DNA from: Parvibaculum sp.
GTDB lineage: Bacteria > Pseudomonadota > Alphaproteobacteria > Parvibaculales > Parvibaculaceae
Direction of reading: 5' to 3'
NCBI RefSeq assembly: GCF_030651915.1
Contig: NZ_JAUSBV010000007.1
Span: forward strand, 1 to 64,000
Length of the DNA: 64,000 nt
Shown here: positions 20,183 through 27,230 of the stretch, one piece after another
How the letters are laid out: every line of letters starts with the position of its first letter
Position numbering within the stretch: the stretch's first letter is position 1
The notes under the pieces: generated by a model
The model's input: the letters and a program-made list of their open reading frames with translations, nothing else
Told to the model about the DNA's origin: nothing
Databases searched by the model: none
Position numbers and translations under genes: made by a program

Positions 20183-20718
20183 TTGCCCTCGGGCGCGGTG
20201 CCGACAGCGGCCGACTGCGCGGCGCGGTAGGCATCGAGGCGCTTGGCCAGGCCCGCATCCGACAGCGCCAGCACGGCGGCGGCCAGCAGACCGGCATTCT
20301 TGGCGCCCGCCTCGCCGATCGCCAGCGTGCCGACCGGAATGCCGCCCGGCATCTGCACGATGGAAAGCAGGCTGTCCTGTCCCGACAGCGCCTTCGACTG
20401 GATCGGCACGCCGAAAACCGGCAGGGCGGTCAGCGATGCCGTCATGCCCGGCAGATGCGCGGCGCCGCCGGCGCCGGCGATGATGACCTTGAGACCCCGG
20501 TCGCGCGCCGACTTCGCATAGTCGACCATGCGGTCGGGTGTGCGATGGGCCGAGACGATGCGCGTCTCATGCGCCACGCCCAGCGCCTTCAGCGCCTCGG
20601 CGGCGTGCTTCATGGTCGGCCAGTCCGACTGGCTGCCCATGATGATGCCGACCAGCGGCTGTTTTGAGGATTTCGCCGGGGTTTTCGGCCCCTTTGCGCC
20701 GGGCTTCTTCGCTGCCAT
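20179..20718 (-). CDS. purE: N5-carboxyaminoimidazole ribonucleotide mutase
   Basis: This 179-residue class I PurE rearranges N5-CAIR to CAIR. The core has [23 protein letters not shown] (phosphate and catalytic His) and [13 protein letters not shown] lysine/alanine-rich extension of about 20 residues ([16 protein letters not shown]) precedes the core and is not in typical PurE. The start at 20718 is the only ATG before the core motif. Confidence 0.95.
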   Translation of the reverse strand: MAAKKPGAKGPKTPAKSSKQPLVGIIMGSQSDWPTMKHAAEALKALGVAHETRIVSAHRTPDRMVDYAKSARDRGLKVIIAGAGGAAHLPGMTASLTALPVFGVPIQSKALSGQDSLLSIVQMPGGIPVGTLAIGEAGAKNAGLLAAAVLALSDAGLAKRLDAYRAAQSAAVGTAPEGK

Positions 20719-20851
20719 CCGTCGTCCGCGCGCTCCACGATCTGGCGGGCGCCAGAGGGGCCCGCCGGTTTCGGAAAGCGGGGCAGTATAGGCATGGGCG
20801 GCGACTTGGCAAGGAAGGCGGGGAGGGGGCGGAAACCGGCAGATTCCGGCC

Positions 20852-21973
20852 CTATTGCGCCCCCGGCTCGCGCGCGCATGCCGTTGCGCTGCCGCAGCTG
20901 ACGCTTCCACCTTCATTGCCTTCGGCGAGGTCGCGCACCCAGTCGACCGCCCGCACGCCCTCCACTTCATACGCATAAAGACGGTCGAAGCGGATCAGCG
21001 TGTGCGGGGTGCCGCCGGCGACATAGGAGCGGAAACCGGGGATGGTGGCGGCGAGGTCGTTGCGGTTGGCCTCGATCAGCCGGTGCAGCCGCGCCTCGGT
21101 GCCGAGCAGTTTCAGGAACATCTCCTGCACGTCGTCATAGGCATTGTCGAATTGCGCCAGCGTCAGGTTCGGTGCGGCGATCGAGGCGCGGCGCCAGATC
21201 TCCTCGAACGTGCCGGGCGTGCCGCCATCGCTCACCCAGACCGGGGCGTCGTCGAAAAAGCCCCAGTTCTCCATCAGCGCTGCGACGCCCGGATCGCGGT
21301 AGCCGCCGGCGCCGTCGCCCAGCACCGCGATGCCCGCATCCGGATATTGCTCGGCGATTTCGACCGCATACCAGGGCGCGGCGATCGCGCCGGCGCTGCC
21401 GCCGGCCACGAAGACGCGTTCGGGCGCCTTCACATTGCGGTAGACCCAGTCGAGCACGGCGCGGACATTGGTGCGGCCGCGATGACGGATCGTGAATTCT
21501 TCTTGTCCGCTGTCATAGGTGACGTCCCGATTGCCCAGATGCACATCGCCGGTGCAATAGGTGACGAAAACCTGCGTCCAGTCCGTCAGCGGGTTTTCGG
21601 CGTGCTCGGCGTTGAAGACGCCATTCAGTTTGCGCGGGTCGTTGTGGTCGATCTGCGATGTCGGGATATAGGGCGTCGGCTCTTCTTCGAGCGCGCATTG
21701 CGCCCCGTTCCAGCAGGCGCCGCCGCCATTGAAGAAGACGAACAGCCGGTCTTCGCGGCCGGGCTTCACATGAAACTCGAACGGCGTGCCATGCGCGCAA
21801 GAGGTTTCACCGCCCGGCGCGATGGTGGTCCAGCCGGGTGCGAGCGCCGCCAGTTTGGGCAGCGCGTCTGCCGGGCCGCCGCGCATCGTCGTGAAGGCGC
21901 CCCAGGCGACCAGCGCGATGGCGATCAGGCCGAGGGCAAATCCGCCGGTGTTTTTCGGGGTCGATGCGGTCAT
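20852..21973 (-). CDS. Pectinacetylesterase-family (Notum-like) hydrolase, exported
   Basis: This 373-residue alpha/beta-hydrolase has an N-terminal hydrophobic anchor or signal (about 11-30). It then has the family hallmarks [13 protein letters not shown] (oxyanion), [11 protein letters not shown] (nucleophile Ser) and [13 protein letters not shown] with the catalytic His near 330. Relatives deacylate pectin, or act as Notum-like carboxylesterases; bacterial substrates are mostly untested. Several Cys pairs support a periplasmic or extracellular location. It is a monocistron. Confidence 0.85.
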   Translation of the reverse strand: MTASTPKNTGGFALGLIAIALVAWGAFTTMRGGPADALPKLAALAPGWTTIAPGGETSCAHGTPFEFHVKPGREDRLFVFFNGGGACWNGAQCALEEEPTPYIPTSQIDHNDPRKLNGVFNAEHAENPLTDWTQVFVTYCTGDVHLGNRDVTYDSGQEEFTIRHRGRTNVRAVLDWVYRNVKAPERVFVAGGSAGAIAAPWYAVEIAEQYPDAGIAVLGDGAGGYRDPGVAALMENWGFFDDAPVWVSDGGTPGTFEEIWRRASIAAPNLTLAQFDNAYDDVQEMFLKLLGTEARLHRLIEANRNDLAATIPGFRSYVAGGTPHTLIRFDRLYAYEVEGVRAVDWVRDLAEGNEGGSVSCGSATACAREPGAQ

Positions 21974-22136
21974 GGCGAATCATTCCTCAAAAGGGGCGGT
22001 TGTCGGCCCGATTATGGCGGGGCCGGGGCCACCGGCCTAGCCCCGTCCTGCGGCCCGCCGGTGCCGGTTCGCATGGCGCTTGCGGTCGAAAGATGGCATT
22101 TTCGATGGCGAATCGCGGCAAGCAGGCAAACCGCCC

Positions 22137-22856
22137 ATGAAGATCGGCGACACCAAACCCGTCAGCAACACCGGCTCCGCCACGGCGCGCGAGCGGGAGA
22201 AGGCGCGCGGCGCCGCGGCGGCGGCGGGCGGGCGCATGGTCAGCGACACGGCCAGCATCATGGGCATCCCCGAGGCCGAGATCACGCCTGCCGTGCGCGA
22301 CGCGCTGATGGCGCTGATGGGCGAGGTCGACCGCCTCCGGCGCGACATGACGGTGATGCAGGACCGCCTGCGGGCAGCCGAGAAGCTTGCCGATCACGAC
22401 CCCCTGCTGCCCGTCCTCAATCGCCGCGCCTTTGTGCGCGAACTCAGCCGCGTCATCGCTTTCGGGCGGCGCTATGGCGAGCCGGCCGGCCTCGTCTATT
22501 TCGACATCGACAATTTCAAGCAGGTCAACGACGTGCATGGCCATCTGGCCGGCGACGCGGCGTTGCATCACCTGACCAAGCTGGTGCTCGACAATATCCG
22601 CGAGACCGACATTGTCGGCCGTCTCGGCGGCGACGAGATCGGCGTCATTCTGGTGCGGGCCGACGAGGCAATGGCCAAAGCCAAGGCGGCCGGTCTGGCA
22701 AAGCTGGTTGCTTCGCGCCCGCTGCCATTCGAGGGCAAGGAACTGCCATTGACGATTTCGGTCGGTGCGGTCTCCTTCACCGGCGAGGACGAAGCCGATC
22801 AGGCGCTGGCCCGTGCCGACAAGGCCATGTACGAGGCCAAGCGCCGCGAAGAGTGA
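22137..22856 (+). CDS. GGDEF-domain protein, putative diguanylate cyclase (GGDEI)
   Basis: This 239-residue cytoplasmic protein has an N-terminal alanine-rich region and a coiled segment (about 55-82), then a GGDEF domain (about 85-238). The metal/substrate parts are kept (DPLLPVLNRR, YFDIDNFKQVND). The active-site loop reads GGDEI instead of GGDEF or GGEEF, a change outside the catalytic Asp/Glu. Activity is plausible but untested. No RxxD inhibitory site precedes the loop. ATG 22137 has only a weak ribosome site, and a TTG at 22080 is an alternative. Confidence 0.83.
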   Translation: MKIGDTKPVSNTGSATAREREKARGAAAAAGGRMVSDTASIMGIPEAEITPAVRDALMALMGEVDRLRRDMTVMQDRLRAAEKLADHDPLLPVLNRRAFVRELSRVIAFGRRYGEPAGLVYFDIDNFKQVNDVHGHLAGDAALHHLTKLVLDNIRETDIVGRLGGDEIGVILVRADEAMAKAKAAGLAKLVASRPLPFEGKELPLTISVGAVSFTGEDEADQALARADKAMYEAKRREE

Positions 22857-22872
22857 GCGGCCGCTCTTTCTT

Positions 22873-23047
22873 CCCACCCTCCCCCTGAGGGAGGGTCAAA
22901 CAAGCGCAGCTTGTTTGGGGAGGGGTGCTCCGCTGACGGCAAATGGCGCGCTGCCGATTATGCGCTGAAGTTCCACGCTTACCCCTCCCCGAAAAACTCT
23001 CGCGTGCCGCTCGAATTTTTCGACCCTCCCTCAAGGGGAGGGTGGGG
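22873..23047. repeat. Nested inverted repeat in convergent gap (CCCACCCTCCC type)
   Basis: Outer arms at 22873-22897 and 23022-23047 are complementary (CCCACCCTCCCC... and its complement). Middle arms GGGGAGGGGT (22917-22926) and ACCCCTCCCC (22981-22990) pair. A small hairpin CAAACAAGC-gca-GCTTGTTTG occupies 22898-22918. It fills nearly all of the 206-bp gap between the convergent GGDEF and DUF465 genes. Confidence 0.85.
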
Positions 23048-23062
23048 ATGCTGGAATATGTC

Positions 23063-23269
23063 CTAGGCCGTGATATCCGGCAGCAGGATGTCCTCGATTT
23101 CCTGGATGCGGTCGCGCAGATGCAGCTTGCGCTTTTTCAGCCGCTTGATCTGCAAATGGTCGGGGCGCGGCGTCGTTTCCAGCGCAAAGATCGCCATGTC
23201 GAGATCGCGATGCTCTTCCCTGAGCGTCGCCAGCAGCTCCCGGAGTTCCCGTTCTTCCCGCTCGGTCAT
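23063..23269 (-). CDS. DUF465 (YdcH-like) small helical protein
   Basis: This 68-residue, highly charged helical protein has the DUF465 pattern RELLATLREEHRDLDMAI followed by IKRLKKRKLHLRDRIQEIE. It is probably two antiparallel helices. The function is unknown in the family. It starts within the last codons of ubiX (ATGA). A second DUF465 gene lies divergently at 24010. Confidence 0.88.
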   Translation of the reverse strand: MTEREERELRELLATLREEHRDLDMAIFALETTPRPDHLQIKRLKKRKLHLRDRIQEIEDILLPDITA

Positions 23270-23901
23270 TTGCGCGTCTTGCCTTGGGGCTTGCGCACCG
23301 GCGCGCGGCGGCCCTGTTTCAGGTCCTCGCCCCAGCGCTGCGTCTCGGGCGCTTCGAGGCCGAACAGGTCGAGCATGCGCGCCGCGGTCTGCGTCACCAT
23401 CTCGTCGATCGAGCCGGGCTGCGTATAAAGCGCGGGCACCGGCGGGGCGATGATGGCGCCGATTTCCGACAATTGCGTCATCGTCCGCAGATGGCCGGTA
23501 TGGAGCGGCGTCTCGCGCACCATCAGCACCAGCCGGCGGCGTTCCTTCAGCATCGTGTCGGCGGCCCGCGTCAGCAGCGACGATGTGACGCCGGTCGAAA
23601 TCTCCGACATGGTGCGGACCGAACAGGGGGCGACGATCATGCCGAGCGTCTTGAACGAACCGCTCGCGATCGCCGCGCCGATATCGTCCAGCCGGTAGCG
23701 GGTATGCGCCAGCGCCTCGACATCCTTCGGCTTCAGGCCGGTTTCATAGCCCAGCGTCATCTCGGCGGCCCTTGTCATCACCAGATGCGTCTCGACGCCC
23801 AGTGAACCGAGCATTTCAAGCAGGCGCACGCCATAGGCGACGCCCGAGGCGCCGGAGATTCCCACGACAAGGCGGGGCGGGGTTTTGCCGGTTATGTCCA
23901 T
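23266..23901 (-). CDS. ubiX: Flavin prenyltransferase UbiX
   Basis: This 211-residue enzyme makes prenylated FMN, the cofactor of UbiD decarboxylases in ubiquinone synthesis. Visible motifs are LVVGISGASGVAYGVRLLEML (FMN site), LGMIVAPCSVRTMSEISTG and LMVRETPLHTGHLR. An extra basic tail (RRAPVRKPQGKTRK) follows the core. It is coupled to the DUF465 gene downstream. No ubiD is in the window. Confidence 0.95.
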   Translation of the reverse strand: MDITGKTPPRLVVGISGASGVAYGVRLLEMLGSLGVETHLVMTRAAEMTLGYETGLKPKDVEALAHTRYRLDDIGAAIASGSFKTLGMIVAPCSVRTMSEISTGVTSSLLTRAADTMLKERRRLVLMVRETPLHTGHLRTMTQLSEIGAIIAPPVPALYTQPGSIDEMVTQTAARMLDLFGLEAPETQRWGEDLKQGRRAPVRKPQGKTRK

Positions 23902-24009
23902 AACCTCACGTTTACAATGCCTGCCGTTTCTTTGCGAGTGGGGTTCGACAAGGACAGTGAAAAGAGTCAGACTTTGGGCATCTGAGGCTTAACGAAAGGA
24001 CGGAATGGA

Positions 24010-24189
24010 ATGGCTCTGGAGTCTCACATTGCCGAGCTTCGCGACCGCCACAAGACGCTGGAAGATGCGATTGAGGCCGAGATTCACCACCCGAGCAGCG
24101 ACGATCTGCATATCGCGGAGTTGAAAAAGCAGAGGCTTCGACTGAAAGAGGAAATCGAAAGGCTGAGCGGCGAACGATCCGCGGCCTGA
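24010..24189 (+). CDS. DUF465 (YdcH-like) protein, second copy (59 aa)
   Basis: This 59-residue charged helical protein begins MALESHIAELRDRHKTLED and contains IAELKKQRLRLKEEIERL, the DUF465 pattern. AAGGA lies upstream of ATG 24010, and a strong terminator follows the gene. It is divergent from the ubiX/DUF465 pair and clearly paralogous to it. Confidence 0.88.
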   Translation: MALESHIAELRDRHKTLEDAIEAEIHHPSSDDLHIAELKKQRLRLKEEIERLSGERSAA

Positions 24190-24216
24190 CCCCCAGACAG
24201 CAGATAAATCATACCG

Positions 24217-24247
24217 GCGCCGGGCTCCCAAGCCCGGCGCTTTGCAT
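24217..24247 (+). terminator. Terminator of the second DUF465 gene
   Basis: The 10-bp stem GCGCCGGGCT has a 4-nt loop and is followed by TTTGCATTT. Confidence 0.85.
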
Positions 24248-24257
24248 TTCGGGGGTC

Positions 24258-24510
24258 TTAAGGAAGGTTTTGCACGCGGAGGCGCGGAGGCGCGGAGAAG
24301 AGAAGGATTGGTCACGCGAAGACGCGAAGGCGCGAAGGAAGATTTTATCGAACGGCAAGAAATTGTTGGCGCTTCGCGCCGGAAGAATCTTCGCGCCGAA
24401 GGCGCAATCACCCTTTCTTCTTCGCGTCTTCGCGTCTTCGCGTGCGAACTCTTCACTTTGCTTTCTTCTCCGCGCCTCCGCGTCTCCGCGTGAAAATTCT
24501 TCCTTCCTAA
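24258..24510. repeat. Long nested inverted repeat of CGCGGAG and CGCGAAG iterations
   Basis: Outer arms at 24273-24302 and 24464-24492 consist of repeated CGCGGAGG and CCTCCGCG. Inner arms at 24313-24346 and 24414-24444 consist of repeated CGCGAAGG and CTTCGCGT. An innermost palindrome GCGCTTCGCGCC / GCCGAAGGCGC lies at 24369-24405. The flanks (TTAAGGAAGG on the left, CTTCCTAA on the right) extend the symmetry into the stop codon of the neighbouring CoA ligase. ORFs read through it are artefacts of the repeat. Confidence 0.9.
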
Positions 24511-26132
24511 AGCCCTTCCGCCTTCTCGCGCAGCTTGAATTTCTGCACCTTGCCCGTCGAGGTCTTCGGCAGATCGGTGAAGATCACCGTCTTCGGGCAT
24601 TTGAAATGGGCGAGATTGGCGCGGCAATGGTCGATCACATCTTTCTCGCTCAGGCTTGCGCCCGCCTTCACCGTCACGAAGGCGCAAGGCGTCTCGCCCC
24701 ATTTCTCGTCCGGCCGTGCCACGACGGCGGCTTCCAGAATATCCGGATGCTTGTAGAGCGCGTCCTCGACCTCGATCGAGGAAATATTCTCGCCGCCCGA
24801 AATGATGATGTCCTTCGAGCGATCCTTGAGCTGGATGTAATTGTCGGCATGCCAGACGCCGAGATCGCCGGAATGGAACCAGCCGCCCGCGAAGGCTTCG
24901 CTCGTCGCCTTCGGGTTCTTGAGGTAGCCCTTCATCACCACATTGCCGCGAAACATCACCTCGCCCATGGTCGCGCCGTCGCGCGGCACTTCCTCCATCG
25001 TTTCGGGGTCGCGCACCGAAATCCCTTCCAGCACCACGTAGTTGACGCCTTGCCGCGCCTTCACTTCGGCGCGCGCGCCGGTCTCCATCTCGTCCCATTC
25101 GTCATGCCAGGCGTTGACCACCGCCGGCCCGTAGGTTTCGGTCAGGCCATAGACATGGATCACGTTGAAGCCTTCGGCCTCGAGCTTGCGGATGGTCGCG
25201 GCGGGCGGCGGCGCGGCGGCGGCAAAATAGTTCACGACATTCGGCAGCGGCTTCTTCTCTTCCGCGGTCGCGTTGATCAGAAACCCCATCACGGTCGGCG
25301 CGCCGGCCATATGCGTCACCTTGTGGTCGGCAATCGCGTTGAAAATGTTTTCAGCCGTCACGCGGCGCAAACACACATGCGTCCCCGCGACCACGCTCAT
25401 CGACCAGGTGAAGCACCAGCCGTTGCAATGGAACATCGGCACCGTCCAGAGATAGACCGACGAACCCGTCATCCCGGCCGTCACGATATTGCCCATGCCA
25501 AGCAGGTAAGCGCCGCGATGGTGATAGACGACGCCTTTGGGGTTCCCCGTCGTGCCCGAGGTGTAGTTGAGGCTGATCGCCTGCCATTCATCGGCCGGCA
25601 ATTGCCAGTTGAAATGCGGATCGCCCGCGGCGATGAAGCTTTCATAATCGGTCTCGCCGATCTTCTCGCCCGGCCCGTCGTAAAACGCATCGTCGATGTC
25701 GATGATGAAGGGCTTGACCTTGGCCAGCGCCAGCGCCTCTTTGGCCAGCCCCGCAAATTCCCGGTCGACGAACAGCGCCTTTGCTTCCCCGTGATCGAAC
25801 ATGAAGCCGATGGCGGCGGCGTCGAGCCGCGTGTTGATGGTGTTGACGACCGCGCCCGTCATCGCCGGCCCGTAATGCAGTTCCAGCATTTCGGGAATGT
25901 TCGGCGCGATCACGGCCACCGTGTCGCCAAGCCCGATGCCGCGTTCGCTGAGCGCCGAGGCGAGCTTGCGGCAGCGCGCATAAAGCGTCGCATAGTCGCG
26001 GCGCAGGCTCCCATGCACCACCGCGACTTTCCCGGGATAAACCTCGGCTGCCCGCTTCAGGAAACTCAGCGGCGACAGTGGCTGGTGATTGGCCGGGTTC
26101 TTGTCGAGACCGGTTTCATAGGGATTGGTCAT
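24507..26132 (-). CDS. AMP-dependent acyl-CoA synthetase
   Basis: This 541-residue adenylate-forming ligase has the AMP motif YTSGTTGNPKG near 186 and VYGLTETYG near 320. It also has the hinge GWFHSGDLGVWH and the C-terminal lysine in PKTSTGKVQKFKLR. The overall pattern (ADEWQAISLNYTSG, VPMFHCNGW) matches medium-chain or methylmercaptopropionyl-type CoA ligases. The exact acid is not deducible. It is a monocistron whose stop codon lies inside the nested repeat, so the repeat may form its 3' end. Confidence 0.9.
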   Translation of the reverse strand: MTNPYETGLDKNPANHQPLSPLSFLKRAAEVYPGKVAVVHGSLRRDYATLYARCRKLASALSERGIGLGDTVAVIAPNIPEMLELHYGPAMTGAVVNTINTRLDAAAIGFMFDHGEAKALFVDREFAGLAKEALALAKVKPFIIDIDDAFYDGPGEKIGETDYESFIAAGDPHFNWQLPADEWQAISLNYTSGTTGNPKGVVYHHRGAYLLGMGNIVTAGMTGSSVYLWTVPMFHCNGWCFTWSMSVVAGTHVCLRRVTAENIFNAIADHKVTHMAGAPTVMGFLINATAEEKKPLPNVVNYFAAAAPPPAATIRKLEAEGFNVIHVYGLTETYGPAVVNAWHDEWDEMETGARAEVKARQGVNYVVLEGISVRDPETMEEVPRDGATMGEVMFRGNVVMKGYLKNPKATSEAFAGGWFHSGDLGVWHADNYIQLKDRSKDIIISGGENISSIEVEDALYKHPDILEAAVVARPDEKWGETPCAFVTVKAGASLSEKDVIDHCRANLAHFKCPKTVIFTDLPKTSTGKVQKFKLREKAEGL

Positions 26133-26703
26133 GGGAGCCTCGTGGCGCGCGGGGGAGGGGATGTTTCGCCGACGTTACTAAGGGGGTGAGGCAGCGGCAA
26201 GGCGGGCGAGGGGGAGACTTGCGTGTTTGCCGCCTGCGCATTTTATGAGCACTGAACAAACCAAAAGTAGAAGTGTCACCCCGGCACTTGTTGCATCAGC
26301 TTTTTTCTACTCCCCAACCCCCAATTCGTCTTTGCCGGGCTTGACCCACTGCTGTCCGGTTAAGCGGACTCGGTTGCTGGAGCGCTGCATTTTTCACAAC
26401 CCAAAACCGTCATGGCCCGCTTTATGCGGGCCATCCACGTCTTTGCGTCATGGAAAAGCCGAAAGGAAGAAAGGAAGAAAGAAAGACGTGGATGACCCGG
26501 ACGAGCCGGGTCATGACGATGAAGGGGAGAAGGCAAAGTGCCACAAGCGGTTTGAATCAAAACCTACTCCTCTTAACCGGACAGCAGTGGGTCAAGCCCG
26601 GGGGTGACGAGAGTGGGATACGCCCGCCCCCACCCTCGGCCCTCGACCCCGAAACCCGCTGTGCTAGTCTCTTCACGGACCCAACGCAGACGGACGGCTT
26701 CGG
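26133..26703. other. 571-bp intergenic region, no gene
   Basis: This gap holds the 26335-26601 inverted-repeat element and the upstream regions of both flanking genes, which are divergent. Short frames in it follow the repeat symmetry and lack coding character. No promoter is clear. Confidence 0.7.
26335..26601. repeat. 267-bp element with 30-bp perfect terminal inverted repeats
   Basis: Arms at 26335-26364 and 26572-26601 are exact complements (CCGGGCTTGACCCACTGCTG...). Inside are two opposed palindromic units: ATGGCCCGC-tttat-GCGGGCCAT with CCACGTCTTT at 26412-26444, and AAAGACGTGG with ATGACCCGG-acgag-CCGGGTCAT at 26482-26514. The CCACGTCTTT block is itself inverted between the two. There is no transposase, and no obvious target-site duplication beside the arms. 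Confidence 0.88.
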
Positions 26704-27159
26704 ATGACAAGGCGCATACTCGGCATCGCCGGAATCCTTCTCGCCGGGCTGATGTGCCTCGCAGCAGTCGCAAGCATCTACGTCCACGGACCCCAGCTGT
26801 TGAGCCTCTCCGGCCGTTCATACGGTTTTGATCGATACTTCTACCATCTCGCTCTGATGCTATTTCCGGCGAGCGGCGCGGCGGCTACCGGTTGCTGTGG
26901 CTATCATCTTCTTCGGGGTTCGAAACCCCGATCGATGCCCGGTCGGATGCTGCTTCATCTTTCGACCGGCATGTTCATTCTGTTCGCGGCTCTTTTCGGC
27001 ATGCTGATTTTGGGTATGGCTCTCGCCTATCCCAACCCCCGAACATTTGCAGATGCACTCTTTCTGGCCGCTATCTTTGTCCCGGTCCTCGCCACTGTAG
27101 CTCTCTATCTCACCCTCCTCTTCTGGCGCGGTGCCGTCGCCGATCGGCCACGGCGCTGA
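26704..27159 (+). CDS. Four-helix membrane protein, unknown
   Basis: This 151-residue hydrophobic protein has helices at about 5-25, 45-65, 85-105 and 118-140. A Cys pair (CC) lies in the second loop, and the C-terminus is basic. I do not recognise a family. The ribosome site is weak. It lies between an inverted-repeat element and prpE and could be lineage-specific. Its G+C is somewhat lower than its neighbours, which hints at later arrival. Confidence 0.6.
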   Translation: MTRRILGIAGILLAGLMCLAAVASIYVHGPQLLSLSGRSYGFDRYFYHLALMLFPASGAAATGCCGYHLLRGSKPRSMPGRMLLHLSTGMFILFAALFGMLILGMALAYPNPRTFADALFLAAIFVPVLATVALYLTLLFWRGAVADRPRR

Positions 27160-27230
27160 CGCATTCCCGAAATCGCGCCACCCGTGCTAAAACCGCCCCA
27201 ACAAGAAACTCACGGGGGAGACGCCACGCG

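Noticed and set aside
20855-22888. 677-residue plus-strand frame across the pectinacetylesterase-like gene
   Set aside because: It is antisense to a hydrolase with intact catalytic motifs, and then runs out of frame through the GGDEF gene.
24242-24493. Short protein-like frames in the 24.3-kb repeat (RRREGAKE, SRLRVFA patterns)
   Set aside because: The peptide comes from the CGCGGAG/CGCGAAG iterations themselves. The same pseudo-peptides recur wherever such repeats occur.
24258-24510. Possible CRISPR array
   Set aside because: The short iterations are contiguous, with no spacers and no cas genes, and are arranged as inverted arms.
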